A stretch of DNA of 64,000 nucleotides from Bacillus vallismortis (lineage in GTDB: Bacteria; Bacillota; Bacilli; Bacillales; Bacillaceae): assembly GCF_004116955.1 (NCBI RefSeq), contig NZ_CP026362.1:1590501-1654500 (forward strand). The letters run 5' to 3'. The translations under genes were made by a program, and so were the position numbers. Position 1 is the stretch's first letter. Every line of letters starts with the position of its first letter. This document shows, in pieces, positions 52,672 to 62,614 of this stretch. The notes below the pieces were generated by a model that saw only the letters and a program-made list of their open reading frames with translations, searched no databases and was not told the origin of the DNA.

Positions 52672-52767
52672 ATGAAGACAAAAAGTTTTATTAACGAATT
52701 AAGTGGTCATTGGGTTAATTTCACAGATAAATTTAAAACGGAGCTTTCCATAATTATTGCTGGTTAA
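52672..52767 (+). CDS. Small protein (31 aa)
   Basis: ATG 52672 with SD AAGGAGTAAA. MKTKSFINELSGHWVNFTDK then FKTELSIIIAG. Followed by hairpin GGAGCCT/AGGCTCC (52820-52839). Not recognised. Confidence 0.5.
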   Translation: MKTKSFINELSGHWVNFTDKFKTELSIIIAG

Positions 52768-52847
52768 TTCCTACAACTGAGCCTAATCGAAGTGTTAGGA
52801 CATTATTTTTTCAACTAAGGGAGCCTCGATGTAGGCTCCAACTTTGT

Positions 52848-52865
52848 TTAAAACTTTAATTTTAT
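52848..52865. promoter_or_regulatory. SPBRE-like box in the late region
   Basis: TTAAAA-N6-TTTTAT; the only copy I found in the rightward late region, upstream of the terminase genes. Confidence 0.6.
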
Positions 52866-52885
52866 CCAGATAAGCACTTTTTTAG

Positions 52886-52936
52886 AACGCCCAGCGATGA
52901 TTGCAGTACTCCCCTTCCGCTCTATTGCTGGGCGTT
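52886..52936 (+). terminator. 10-bp stem-loop before the terminase operon
   Basis: AACGCCCAGC (52886-52895) / GCTGGGCGTT (52927-52936), then TTCATAAA. Could stop transcription from upstream genes before the packaging operon. Confidence 0.5.
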
Positions 52937-52975
52937 TCATAAAATGTGTTTACATCAACTTTATGGAGGTGAAAT

Positions 52976-53896
52976 ATGTCTGCAGAGAAAATCAAATGCT
53001 CATGCTGCGGCAAAGAACAAAATGCCAATCAATATTATATCTCGGAATCTCCTTTCAATACTGCAACCGGCAAGCTGTCAGTATGTAAAAGCTGTCTCCA
53101 AAATGAATTCCAAAAAGACAAAGATAACTTAAAGAATGTTCAAAACATCTTAAGAATGATTGACCGTCCTTTTGTTTACGACTTGTGGGTTTCCGCTGTT
53201 AATGAATCAGAGTCCAAGAAAAAATCAGCTGGAAATGTGTTAGGTACGTATATGAAAAATATCGGAATGAAAGATTACAAGTCAAAAAATTGGGCAGACA
53301 GTGAGTTTGACTTTGAAGAAGAACAAGAATATACAACACAGCTATTACTAGCTAAAAGTACAGAAGATATATCTAAGGAAGACATAGATGAATTAATGCA
53401 ATTCTGGGGTCGTGGTCTTGATGTTGAAGATTACATTTGGCTTCAGAATGAGTACATTGACTTCACGAATAGGTATGAATGTGATTCTAAAGGAATGGAA
53501 CTTCTTATAAATGAAATATGTTTGACTCGGCTAGATATCCGCAAACGGCGTGAAAATGGCGAAAAAGTCGATCAGCAGCAAAAAACTCTTCAAGATTTAC
53601 TTGGGTCAAGTAATTTAAAACCGGTTCAAGAAACTGGAGCAAGTGGAGTTGAACAAGAGTCTTTTGGCACTCTGATCAAAAAATATGAGAATGAGAAACC
53701 TATTCCTGAGCCAGAGCCTAGATGGAAAGATCCTGATAAAATCGGGAAATACATTAAGGTATTTTTCCTTGGGCATCTGTCCCGAATGCTTGGTTTGAAA
53801 AATCAATATTCAGAGGAATATTGGGAAGAAATGAATAAGCATACTGTTGAAGAACCTGTTGCAGAAGAAGAGGATCGAGAAAATGACTTCGCATAA
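52976..53896 (+). CDS. Zinc-finger protein, probable small-terminase-like partner
   Basis: 306 aa. N-terminal zinc site CSCC ... CKSC (residues 9-42), helical middle, acidic C-terminus. It overlaps the large terminase start by 14 nt, the usual place of the DNA-recognition (small) subunit. No HTH obvious, so assigned by position. ATG with SD TGGAGGTG. Confidence 0.6.
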   Translation: MSAEKIKCSCCGKEQNANQYYISESPFNTATGKLSVCKSCLQNEFQKDKDNLKNVQNILRMIDRPFVYDLWVSAVNESESKKKSAGNVLGTYMKNIGMKDYKSKNWADSEFDFEEEQEYTTQLLLAKSTEDISKEDIDELMQFWGRGLDVEDYIWLQNEYIDFTNRYECDSKGMELLINEICLTRLDIRKRRENGEKVDQQQKTLQDLLGSSNLKPVQETGASGVEQESFGTLIKKYENEKPIPEPEPRWKDPDKIGKYIKVFFLGHLSRMLGLKNQYSEEYWEEMNKHTVEEPVAEEEDRENDFA

Positions 53897-55652
53897 AAAT
53901 TTTACAACAGATCGCAACAAGCACAGTCGAGGAATCAATATTTTTAAAAAGGGAAACAACTTAAAAAAGAAATCAAAATCCGAACGATTAATGGATGGTA
54001 TCGGCGCATGGACTTCTTTCTATAGAGCAAACCCACATCGTTTTGTAAAAGAATACTTGGGTATTACACTTAAATTGTTCCAGTGTATTTTAATTTACAT
54101 GATGGTACATAATCATTACTTTATGTATCTAGCCAGTCGTGGGCAGGGTAAAACATGGTTAACCTCTGTATACTGCTGTGTGCAAGCCATACTCTTCCCA
54201 GGCACTAAAATAGTTATCGCATCGGGCACAAAAGGACAAGCTCGTGAAGTCATAGAGAAAATTGATGACTTACGTAAAGAATCGCCTAATTTAAGGCGAG
54301 AAATAGAAGATTTAAAAACCTCAACGAATGATGCTAAAGTGGAGTTCCATAATGGCAGCTGGATTAAAATCGTAGCCTCAAATGATGGCGCCCGCTCCAA
54401 GCGTGCAAACCTCCTTATTGTAGATGAATTCAGAATGGTTGATTTTGAAATCATCAGTAAGGTACTTAGAAAATTCCTGACAGCTCCCCGTTCTCCTAAA
54501 TATCTCGAAAAAGAAGAATACGCTCACTTAAAAGAACGAAACAAAGAAATTTACTTGTCATCCTGCTGGTATAAGGTTCATTGGTCATTTAACAGATTCA
54601 TAACTTACTACAATGCCATGATGAAAGGATCCAAATACTTTGTTTGCGGTCTTCCTTACCAGATCGCAATTAAAGAAGGCCTTTTGGATAAAGATCAGGT
54701 TAGAGATGAAATGGCTGAAGAAGACTTTGACCCTATTGGTTGGTCAATGGAAATGGAAGCTCTATGGTTTGGTGAATCTGAAAAAGCTTATTATAAATTT
54801 GAAGACATTGAAAAGAACCGCAAGCTTGCTTCCCCCCTCTTCCCCCCTGACTATTACAGTCTGATCAAGGATTCCAACTTCAAATATGAAGGCAAGAAAC
54901 CAGGAGAAATTAGGCTGGTAAGCAATGATATCGCTGGAATGGCCGGTAAGGATAATGACGCAAGTGTTTACACTGTATTCAGACTTATCCCAAACTCCAA
55001 TGGATATGATCGTCATATTGTATACATGGAGAGCATCGTAGGTGGTCACACAGGAACTCAAGCAACAAGAATTCGACAAATATACGAAGATTATGAATGC
55101 GATTATATTGTATTGGATACTCAGAGTATCGGACTAGGTGTGTATGATGCATTATGCCAGCCTTTATATGATAAAGAACGTGCAAAAGAATATGAGCCAT
55201 TTTCATGTATTAACGATGACAGAATGGCTGAGCGTTGTACTTATCAAAATGCCGAAAAAGTAATTTATAGCATTAAAGGTAATGCACAATTGAACAGTGA
55301 AATTGCTGTATTACTCAAAGATGGATTTAAACGAGGGAAAATCAAAATTCCTATCAACGAAAATGAAGGAAAAGAATATCTGAAAAGATTTAAAGGCTAT
55401 GAAGGGCTATCTCCTGAAGTTAAAGGAAAATTCCTTTCAAGCTATGCTCAGATTACCCTTCTAATAAATGAAATGATCAACTTGGAAGCTGAATATAGCG
55501 ATAACGGACAAGTTAAGCTTAAAGAGCCAAAGAGTAAACGAAAAGACAGATATAGCTCAGTGGCTTATGGCAACTATATTGCTACCGTATTAGAAAGACA
55601 GTTAAACAAACAAACTGAATATGACGTTGAAGATGAACTAGTCTATTTTTAA
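53883..55652 (+). CDS. yonF: Terminase large subunit
   Basis: 589 aa from ATG 53883 (SD GAAGAGG); a longer frame to 53847 has no SD. Packaging ATPase: Walker [13 protein letters not shown], Walker [11 protein letters not shown], then a C-terminal RNase H-like nuclease domain with [17 protein letters not shown] and [10 protein letters not shown] supplying acidic residues. It translocates and cuts phage DNA. The 3' end, including the stop, lies in a 37-bp tandem duplication. Confidence 0.92.
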   Translation: MTSHKNFTTDRNKHSRGINIFKKGNNLKKKSKSERLMDGIGAWTSFYRANPHRFVKEYLGITLKLFQCILIYMMVHNHYFMYLASRGQGKTWLTSVYCCVQAILFPGTKIVIASGTKGQAREVIEKIDDLRKESPNLRREIEDLKTSTNDAKVEFHNGSWIKIVASNDGARSKRANLLIVDEFRMVDFEIISKVLRKFLTAPRSPKYLEKEEYAHLKERNKEIYLSSCWYKVHWSFNRFITYYNAMMKGSKYFVCGLPYQIAIKEGLLDKDQVRDEMAEEDFDPIGWSMEMEALWFGESEKAYYKFEDIEKNRKLASPLFPPDYYSLIKDSNFKYEGKKPGEIRLVSNDIAGMAGKDNDASVYTVFRLIPNSNGYDRHIVYMESIVGGHTGTQATRIRQIYEDYECDYIVLDTQSIGLGVYDALCQPLYDKERAKEYEPFSCINDDRMAERCTYQNAEKVIYSIKGNAQLNSEIAVLLKDGFKRGKIKIPINENEGKEYLKRFKGYEGLSPEVKGKFLSSYAQITLLINEMINLEAEYSDNGQVKLKEPKSKRKDRYSSVAYGNYIATVLERQLNKQTEYDVEDELVYF

Positions 55653-55692
55653 AAGATATGACGTTGAAGATGAACTAGTCTATTTTTAAAAG
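55619..55692. repeat. 37-bp tandem duplication at the end of terL
   Basis: Two identical adjacent 37-nt units, 55619-55655 and 55656-55692; each contains the last codons (DVEDELVYF) and stop of the terminase gene. The second copy lies in the intergenic space. Confidence 0.9.
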
Positions 55693-55706
55693 AAATGAGG
55701 TGAAAC

Positions 55707-57227
55707 ATGGTAACCTTAAATAAAGTTGACATTGAGTCTGAAGAGTATAAGCAAATGCTGAATGACTATTCAACTTATACTTCTACATTTGCTTCCGGCT
55801 TTATCTCAAATATGTTTTCCAATGGCATTGTTACGGAAATTGAGGCCGAACAATTAAAGAATTATTTTTCTAACCCCGATGAATTTCAAGAAGAAATTGA
55901 AGATCTTGCTGAGTATTTTTACATTTCGACTGCAGAGATTCACCAATTGTTTGAATTGATTGAAGCCCTCCCTACCCTCAACTATAAAATTGACTCCTTT
56001 AATAAAGTTAAGTCTTCAGATAAGCACATTTCCCTTTTGAATAAATCCTTACATAAGGTCAAACATAAAAGACTTACTAGGGATCTGTTAAAACAGGTAG
56101 CTACAGCTGGCACCCTTGTTGGCATATGGCTTGGGGATGCTAAAAACCCCTATCCGTTTATTTTTGATGAAATTAAATATGTATTCCCCTCCTTTAGAAG
56201 AAATGGAGACTGGGTATGTGTAGTTGACATGGAGCTGTTCACTAAGTATAAAGATGATCACAGAAATGAGTTGTTAAAAAGCCTCTCCCCTTATATTAAA
56301 CAAAGCGATTATGAAAACTTCATGAAAGATCGAGAGAAATATCGATTTAAGGAATTGCCACAAGAAAGAACTTTTCCACTACGCACAGGGACGCTAAAAA
56401 GAAATCAAGGGTTGGGAACATCTTGGGTTACCCCAGGTCTATATGACGTTCTCCATAAAAAGAAACTTAAAGATGTTGAAAGATCGATTGCAAATAAAAT
56501 TATTAACGCTGTTGCAGTTCTAACGATTGGAACAGATAAAGGTAATGGCGAATACACAAACATGAAGCTGCCTAAAGCAATTAAACAAAAAATTCACGGT
56601 GGAGTTAAAGCAGCTTTAGAGAAGAACCAAAAAGATGGAGTAACTGTAGTATCAATCCCTGACTTTGCTGACATCAACTTTCCAGATGTTAAAGCAGATG
56701 GATTAGATGGAGCAAAGTTTGACCATATCAATAGCGACATTCAATCTGCTTACGGCTTATCCGGCTCCCTTTTAAATGGTGATGGGGGTAACTACGCAAC
56801 ATCGTCGTTAAACTTGGATACATTTTATAAGCGTATTGGTGTTTTAATGGAGGATATTGAACAAGAGGTTTATCAAAAGTTATTCAACCTTGTTTTGCCT
56901 GCTGCCCAAAAAGACAATTACTATATGAATTACGATAAAGACAAGCCGCTCACTCTTAAAGAAAAAATGGACATTTTAATTAAATTAAACGATAAAGGTT
57001 GGTCTATTAAGCACGTAGTTGATAATTTGGCAGGAGTGTCTTGGGAAAGCTACCTTGAACAAACTCTATATGAAACTGAAGAGCTGAAACTCCAAGAAAA
57101 AATTAGACCTTATCAAACTTCATATACCTTCACTGGGAATGAAGCAGGCCGTCCAAATAACGGAAATAAAAACAACGACAACACAGTGAAGTCAGCTACA
57201 TCCAACGGTAATGACAATCCTATTTAA
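55707..57227 (+). CDS. yonE: Portal protein
   Basis: 506 aa. Position after terL and the layout (helical stem, AYGLSGSLLNGDGGNYATSS, C-terminal low-complexity Asn-rich tail) fit a phage portal. SPbeta YonE is the portal and is the trigger sensed by the SpbK defence protein. ATG with SD GAGGTGAAA. Confidence 0.88.
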   Translation: MVTLNKVDIESEEYKQMLNDYSTYTSTFASGFISNMFSNGIVTEIEAEQLKNYFSNPDEFQEEIEDLAEYFYISTAEIHQLFELIEALPTLNYKIDSFNKVKSSDKHISLLNKSLHKVKHKRLTRDLLKQVATAGTLVGIWLGDAKNPYPFIFDEIKYVFPSFRRNGDWVCVVDMELFTKYKDDHRNELLKSLSPYIKQSDYENFMKDREKYRFKELPQERTFPLRTGTLKRNQGLGTSWVTPGLYDVLHKKKLKDVERSIANKIINAVAVLTIGTDKGNGEYTNMKLPKAIKQKIHGGVKAALEKNQKDGVTVVSIPDFADINFPDVKADGLDGAKFDHINSDIQSAYGLSGSLLNGDGGNYATSSLNLDTFYKRIGVLMEDIEQEVYQKLFNLVLPAAQKDNYYMNYDKDKPLTLKEKMDILIKLNDKGWSIKHVVDNLAGVSWESYLEQTLYETEELKLQEKIRPYQTSYTFTGNEAGRPNNGNKNNDNTVKSATSNGNDNPI

Positions 57228-57257
57228 AACTTCACTTTTGAAGGGAGGTGAAATTAT

Positions 57258-58694
57258 TTGACAAAGAAGCAAAAGAAAAAACTATGCCAACTTCAATTGA
57301 ATGAGATTAAAACATCAGATGACCCAACAAAGTTGTCATGTAGCTTTGTCATTTTTGATTTCGATGTCTCTCACAATAACGCAGTAATTTCAAAGGATGT
57401 TGCTCTTGAGGCTGCTTCAACAATTATTAATAAACCGATTGTTGCAAAATATTACGAGGTTGATGAATTAAATACTTCTACAGATGCATTGGGAACTCAT
57501 GAAGCTTATCTAGACACAGACAAGCACGGAGAACTTGAAGTAAAAAGAGATACTGCTCCAATTGGTGTCTTTACTTCTGAGGGATACATAACTGAAATTG
57601 AAACCCCAGAAGGTAAGAAAGAAGTATTGGCAGCAGATGCAATACTTTGGAGCTCCCGATTTAAAGATGCATGTGAACTTTTACTCGAATGGTATGGTCG
57701 AGGCATCAACATTAATACAAGTTGTGAGATCCTTTATTCAAATTACACCATGCAAGATGGTATTGAACACCTACAGTCCCCTATCTATTTCGAAGGTCAT
57801 GCAATTTTAAATTCAGAGAAACGAGGAGAGCATGACATTGTCCTCCCCGCTTATGATTCTTCCAAACTTCTTAGCTTTAATGAAATTCAACAATTTGAAA
57901 GATTAGTTGCTCAAGCAGCTACAAGACAAAATAATGAGGAAGGTGAAAAAATGAATAAGTTTAGAAAAGTGTTTGAATTGTCTCATTCTGACGTTCGAAC
58001 ATTTCTTTATAACCAATTAGATCCAACCCTTGACAAGGAGTCAGCATCTTATATTGCAGATGTATATGATACTTATTTCATCGTAAACGTGTATAGCTGG
58101 TCAGATGACAATAGCTATGACAAATACTTTAAGTTCAATTACACAAGAACAGGCGATACTGTTTCAATTGATTTTGACAGTAAAACTGAGGTATTCATGA
58201 CACGTAACTGGGAGGAAGTTGTTCCTGAACCTATTCAAACACAACTTAACCAAAAAGATGAGCACATTAAAGATTTAACAAAACAAGTAAATCAAATCAA
58301 TAAGAATAAGGCAGATATTGAACAGCAATTCAACACTGCCAGTGAAAAGCTTGTGCAATTAAATTCTGAAGTGGAACAATTGAAGCCTTACAAAGAAAAA
58401 CACGAGAAAACTTTATTAGAGCAAAAACTAAATGAGAAAAATGAATTCTATAGAGCGAAATTTGAAGCTTTAAATGCTGAGGAAAAATTCAGTACAGAAG
58501 AAGTACAAAACCTTATCCATGCTTCGGTTAAACAAGATGAAGAAGGAGAAAAAGCTGTATTACAACTTAACACAATGTTAGTTGATTTAGTTAGTGTTCC
58601 TACTGAAACAAATACAACCATTAGAGAATTTTCAAGTAAACGGGAAAATTTAATCCCTAACGATGACTCTTTTGAATCACGCTTTTCACAATAA
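57258..58694 (+). CDS. Prohead protease-scaffold fusion
   Basis: 478 aa from TTG 57258 (SD GGGAGGTGAAA). The N-terminal half (residues 1-220) has a head-maturation-protease-like strand pattern (KPIVAKYYEV, GVFTSEGYITEIE, EGHAILNSEKRGEHDIVLPA). The C-terminal half is helical (about 325-420), as in scaffolds. It lies between portal and capsid genes. Catalytic residues are not certain. Confidence 0.7.
   Translation: MTKKQKKKLCQLQLNEIKTSDDPTKLSCSFVIFDFDVSHNNAVISKDVALEAASTIINKPIVAKYYEVDELNTSTDALGTHEAYLDTDKHGELEVKRDTAPIGVFTSEGYITEIETPEGKKEVLAADAILWSSRFKDACELLLEWYGRGININTSCEILYSNYTMQDGIEHLQSPIYFEGHAILNSEKRGEHDIVLPAYDSSKLLSFNEIQQFERLVAQAATRQNNEEGEKMNKFRKVFELSHSDVRTFLYNQLDPTLDKESASYIADVYDTYFIVNVYSWSDDNSYDKYFKFNYTRTGDTVSIDFDSKTEVFMTRNWEEVVPEPIQTQLNQKDEHIKDLTKQVNQINKNKADIEQQFNTASEKLVQLNSEVEQLKPYKEKHEKTLLEQKLNEKNEFYRAKFEALNAEEKFSTEEVQNLIHASVKQDEEGEKAVLQLNTMLVDLVSVPTETNTTIREFSSKRENLIPNDDSFESRFSQ
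57951..58694 (+). CDS. Candidate internal start giving a separate scaffold
   Basis: In-frame ATG at 57951 (residue 232) preceded by SD GAGGAAGGTG five bases away. It would yield a 247-aa protein comprising only the scaffold-like half, as with Nu3 inside C of lambda. Confidence 0.5.
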   Translation: MNKFRKVFELSHSDVRTFLYNQLDPTLDKESASYIADVYDTYFIVNVYSWSDDNSYDKYFKFNYTRTGDTVSIDFDSKTEVFMTRNWEEVVPEPIQTQLNQKDEHIKDLTKQVNQINKNKADIEQQFNTASEKLVQLNSEVEQLKPYKEKHEKTLLEQKLNEKNEFYRAKFEALNAEEKFSTEEVQNLIHASVKQDEEGEKAVLQLNTMLVDLVSVPTETNTTIREFSSKRENLIPNDDSFESRFSQ

Positions 58695-58718
58695 ATTTTA
58701 AACTTGGAGGAATAAAAT

Positions 58719-59255
58719 ATGGCTACAAGATTACAAAAAGCCCTTACTGAAGTAGGTAATCATACTACTGGAAACTTGAATTCTTTAAAAATCAAAACAG
58801 TTGCTCACGGTGCAAAAGTGACTGGTTCAGACATTGATAACTTTATGCTTGTTGAACTTGGTTTTGATGCTGAGGGGAACCGTACAGCTTCGAAACTATC
58901 AGATAAAACAAAAAAAGCATATTTAATTGCATCTCCTGAAGCACGCTACCTTGGTGAATCAATGAGAGATTTTTATAACGGTGTAGGAGAACATGCTCGA
59001 ATTGTTATCCTTGAGCCAGCTTATACCCGTTTTGATGTTTCTGCATTTTCATTTAATACAGGAGTGACTGAGGTTAAACAAGGTCAAGTAGCTCACTTTG
59101 ATATTGCTACTCAAAAGTATATTCTCAGTGATCCTGCTTCACCTCATGAGGATTATGCTGATTCTTCTGCTAAGTTCCTCGTTGTAAATAATGAAGATGA
59201 CCTTGTTTACACAATGGGACAAAAACTTGTTCGCCTTGAAGTAATCGAGGCCTAA
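58719..59255 (+). CDS. Probable capsid decoration/stabilising protein
   Basis: 178 aa, beta-rich, starting MATRLQKALTEVGNHTTGN. Located between scaffold and major capsid genes, typical of head decoration proteins. ATG with SD TTGGAGG. Assigned by position. Confidence 0.6.
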   Translation: MATRLQKALTEVGNHTTGNLNSLKIKTVAHGAKVTGSDIDNFMLVELGFDAEGNRTASKLSDKTKKAYLIASPEARYLGESMRDFYNGVGEHARIVILEPAYTRFDVSAFSFNTGVTEVKQGQVAHFDIATQKYILSDPASPHEDYADSSAKFLVVNNEDDLVYTMGQKLVRLEVIEA

Positions 59256-59293
59256 TACATAACAAATAAATTTCAATAAAAGGAGTATTTTAA

Positions 59294-60310
59294 ATGAATT
59301 TAGATACTGTGAAAATCAAAGGCTTGTTTAGCCGTGTATTAAATAACAAAATGGACGGTACAGACCAAGCTGATATCCAAACTTACATTAAGAAAGTGTT
59401 TGGTGATGGCGGTACTACACCTGACCCTTCCATGCTCCATCAATTTAATAACCTTGTCGTTGAACAAGCAGATGAAATTGCGAAACCAAAAGTAACACAG
59501 CTCCTCTCCCTTTTGGCCAATGTCCAACAAGAAAAACGAGGCAATATTAAAGAAATTAAAATTCCGAAAAAGAATAAGGCAAAAGTCATTTGGTCTGCTA
59601 CAGGCTCTGGTGTTGATTTAGTTCGTGTTGAAGGACAAGAAACAGTTCCTGCTGTTCCGAAAACTATGTCAACTGGTTTCTATTATGAACCACTAGATCT
59701 TGTAACAGATTCAATTGTTTACTTCAATAAATTGGTGAATGATATTGCAGATGCTAAAGTCCGTTTGTACCTCGATAAAATTCATCAATTAACTGCAAGC
59801 GCAATTACAGCTGGTAAAATTCCTGCAAAAAATGTTCAAACAGGCTCAAACCTTACTCTTCAACAATACAACAAAGTAGCTTCCGTGCTTCAACGTTATG
59901 GTGGAAAACCTATCTTCGTAGCTGATACCCTTCTTATCGACTACTTCGCATTCCAACAAGGAACAGACTCCACGTTTAAGAACTTCTTAACAGAAGAAGT
60001 AAAAGGAGAACTCCTTACTGCCCTAAATCCAACTACAATCGGCAGAACAACTGCTGTTAACCTCACTAACCCATTTACTGATGATACAAATAGTAAAGTC
60101 GAACTTCCTGTCAACAAAGGATATATGTTTGCCGGCGGCGTTTCTCAAAAACCATTTTCTGTTGTTGAGTATGGCGGACTACGTCAATTGACTGAACAAG
60201 ACATTGAAGATGAAAGAATCAAAATGAAAATTGTTCAAGATGCTTCTGTTAACCTTCTTTTTGGAGAAGCAATCGGAATTATTGAAGAACAAGCTGCAGT
60301 ATCTATCTAA
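59294..60310 (+). CDS. Major capsid protein (HK97-type probable)
   Basis: 338 aa. Central GFYYEPLDLVTDSIVYFNK and C-terminal GYMFAGGVSQKPFSVVEYG, QDASVNLLFGEAIGI match the pattern of phage coat proteins. Follows protease/scaffold. ATG with SD AAGGAG. No N-terminal delta domain, fitting a separate scaffold. Confidence 0.8.
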   Translation: MNLDTVKIKGLFSRVLNNKMDGTDQADIQTYIKKVFGDGGTTPDPSMLHQFNNLVVEQADEIAKPKVTQLLSLLANVQQEKRGNIKEIKIPKKNKAKVIWSATGSGVDLVRVEGQETVPAVPKTMSTGFYYEPLDLVTDSIVYFNKLVNDIADAKVRLYLDKIHQLTASAITAGKIPAKNVQTGSNLTLQQYNKVASVLQRYGGKPIFVADTLLIDYFAFQQGTDSTFKNFLTEEVKGELLTALNPTTIGRTTAVNLTNPFTDDTNSKVELPVNKGYMFAGGVSQKPFSVVEYGGLRQLTEQDIEDERIKMKIVQDASVNLLFGEAIGIIEEQAAVSI

Positions 60311-60345
60311 ATCAAAATATGAGGATTTTTTAGGAGGATATAAAT

Positions 60346-60816
60346 TTGACTGAAAAAATTAAGTTAGCACGATACAGAAGTACATCTTATTTTGTAGGGT
60401 ATACCGGAGATGGTGGGCATAAACAATACACTTGGGCTGGAAGTAAAAATGGGAAGGCCGATATTAAAGAAGTTCCCAAAGAAGTTGTTGAATGGCTCAC
60501 AATGAACAGCGTTTGTTTCGATAAAGGTGAATTAGTTATTATTGAAGATAATGATACAACCAAAGAAATTAAAGATTCTATTGTTGAGTCGGAGGCTTAT
60601 GAAAATAACATCCACACCAAAGAACAAATTGAAAAGATGATTAAATCGGGAAATATTGCTCAACTAAAAAATAAGCTCGATAAAATCACAGTGGATTCTG
60701 AGAAGCAATTTATTATTGACGTTGCTTCAGAATTTAGCGATGACATTGCTGCAGGCAAATTAAAAGTTTTGGCTGATTGGATGGGAGTCGCTGATCCTTC
60801 CCTTCTCTTTGACTAA
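60346..60816 (+). CDS. Head-associated protein of unknown function
   Basis: 156 aa. TTG with SD TAGGAGGATA. N-terminus small and beta-rich, C-terminus helical ([20 protein letters not shown]), a two-part layout seen in head-tail joining or Rho-like helical termini. Assigned by position. Confidence 0.6.
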   Translation: MTEKIKLARYRSTSYFVGYTGDGGHKQYTWAGSKNGKADIKEVPKEVVEWLTMNSVCFDKGELVIIEDNDTTKEIKDSIVESEAYENNIHTKEQIEKMIKSGNIAQLKNKLDKITVDSEKQFIIDVASEFSDDIAAGKLKVLADWMGVADPSLLFD

Positions 60817-60830
60817 GAGGAGGGATTTTT

Positions 60831-61226
60831 ATGACATCTTATGATCAAATATGGGAAACCTTTTTAAATAACTGTGAAACATCTGATTTTGATGTTCCTC
60901 AAGAAGAAGAGGACATTTATAAATCAATTCGAAATGCGATCCTTCATTTCAATAACCGGCTTAGAGACAATTTAAAAGCTGATAATTCAACTGAAACTGT
61001 TAATCGAGAATTATCTGAGGATGATCTTCTTATTCTTGCACACTTCTTGAGATACATCTTTTTGTTAAATAAAAAGACCTTGTTTGAGAATACGTGGCAG
61101 CCCTTCACTAATGACGTGGGGATCAAGAACTTTGGCACACAACTCAATTCTCTTAAACAAAGTGTAATAGATCAGAAAAACGAAATTGAACGTTTGATAT
61201 TGAATGCTGCGGTGGATTATCTATGA
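60831..61226 (+). CDS. Probable head-tail connector
   Basis: 131 aa, all-helical (MTSYDQIWETFLNNCETSDF ...), in the usual position and size of gp6-like head-tail connectors. ATG with SD GAGGAGGG; overlaps the next gene by 4 nt. Confidence 0.62.
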   Translation: MTSYDQIWETFLNNCETSDFDVPQEEEDIYKSIRNAILHFNNRLRDNLKADNSTETVNRELSEDDLLILAHFLRYIFLLNKKTLFENTWQPFTNDVGIKNFGTQLNSLKQSVIDQKNEIERLILNAAVDYL

Positions 61227-61477
61227 GTACAATTAAAGTTAAATCTGCAAATAAAGATGGACAAATAAAGCTTGAGGACTTAGATGTTTTTTGCAATAAA
61301 CTGTGTAAGAGAAACAATTCAGTCCTTTTCAAATTGGAGAAATACCTTAATAAAAAGCTGCTAAGTGATCCTGAACTCACAGAAATCAGGGACATTATTT
61401 TAACAGTAAGTGGTGAATTAAGCAGACTTAGGGATAACTTAGTAACAGACGGTGATTCGAATGAAGGACTACAGTAA
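61223..61477 (+). CDS. Small structural-operon protein
   Basis: 84 aa, helical, ending RLRDNLVTDGDSNEGLQ. ATGA overlap with the preceding gene, so translation is coupled. Unknown role. Confidence 0.58.
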   Translation: MSTIKVKSANKDGQIKLEDLDVFCNKLCKRNNSVLFKLEKYLNKKLLSDPELTEIRDIILTVSGELSRLRDNLVTDGDSNEGLQ

Positions 61478-62111
61478 TTACCACAAGGTTAACATTAATA
61501 ATAAACTTCTTCATGATGGTAAGCTTATTTTCCAACAAGGCCTTAAGGGGTTTGAATCTGAAAAAGTCACAATTGATGGAATCGAAAAAACAGTAATGAT
61601 CACCTCTAAGTACTCTAGTGGCGATGGTTCTGCAAGATATATATTAGGTGAAATTGCTGACATTTATCGTGGCGGAGTTGTTAAGTTTAATGATGAAACA
61701 TGGCTCATCACCTCCCACCCTCTCAGTAATAAGATTTACAAAAAGGCTGAGATAAAAATATGTGGAACATCATTTTTTCTTACTTCAGAAGACAAGCTAA
61801 TCGATACTGGCAAAATTAACGAAATCACAGGTAAGCCAATTTATGAAAAAGTACCTGGTGAAAAAACTGAAGTCCCCTGCATATTCGAAAGGACAACTTC
61901 AATAAATGGAACTGAATTGGCTGTAAATCTTCCAGATGGTCAAGCAAACATTACAATTCCTTATCTTGTTCATGAAAAATTGAAAATTGGACTTACTCTC
62001 ACCTTCTTTGGCGAAGATTATCAAGTCGATGATATAGACTTTTCTAAAGTTTATGGAGACCATGGAACAATAAAATTGGTAGCCAAAAAGAAAGTTGGTG
62101 AAAAGACATGA
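61461..62111 (+). CDS. Probable head-tail joining protein
   Basis: 216 aa from ATG 61461 (start of MKDYSNYHKVNIN), overlapping the preceding gene in another frame by 17 nt. Beta-rich, no recognised motif. Position suggests neck or tail-completion. Confidence 0.58.
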   Translation: MKDYSNYHKVNINNKLLHDGKLIFQQGLKGFESEKVTIDGIEKTVMITSKYSSGDGSARYILGEIADIYRGGVVKFNDETWLITSHPLSNKIYKKAEIKICGTSFFLTSEDKLIDTGKINEITGKPIYEKVPGEKTEVPCIFERTTSINGTELAVNLPDGQANITIPYLVHEKLKIGLTLTFFGEDYQVDDIDFSKVYGDHGTIKLVAKKKVGEKT

Positions 62112-62614
62112 GCATGACTGTTGAACAGATGACAAAAATCTTCAGATTAGTTATGGATGATGTTGAACTGAATCGGCTCTTGTATTACAAAACTGATCCT
62201 CTCTCCCCTTTTCATCCAGATGTTCAATCACTCGAAAATTATTATGTCTCCACAAATGACTCTCCCGCTATAATCAATACCATATTCAAGCGAGCACCTA
62301 AAACAGATGATCTATCAGATTCACCATTATGTAGAATGTGTGTTTATTTAGGGAATGCGCTGCCCAAGCCGACAAATCAAAGCGCTATGCTTCTGGATCA
62401 AGACTTGATGATTGATGTTTTCACCCATATTAACACCTTTGAAGAAACTGAATTTAGAAATCTTAAGATTAATGACAGAATTAATAAACTCTTGTTCAAT
62501 CAGAATTTTGCTGGTATTGGTAAAACAAACTCTTATAAAAGACTGTTAATCACTAATCCACCTGACGGTTACCTCGGATATAAATTAATATATACCTTTG
62601 GGGCGATGAAATGA
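62108..62614 (+). CDS. Probable tail terminator/completion protein
   Basis: 168 aa, alpha/beta, overlapping both neighbours by 4 nt. Small size and position before the tail protein fit a tail terminator (gpU-like). Assigned by position only. Confidence 0.55.
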   Translation: MSMTVEQMTKIFRLVMDDVELNRLLYYKTDPLSPFHPDVQSLENYYVSTNDSPAIINTIFKRAPKTDDLSDSPLCRMCVYLGNALPKPTNQSAMLLDQDLMIDVFTHINTFEETEFRNLKINDRINKLLFNQNFAGIGKTNSYKRLLITNPPDGYLGYKLIYTFGAMK

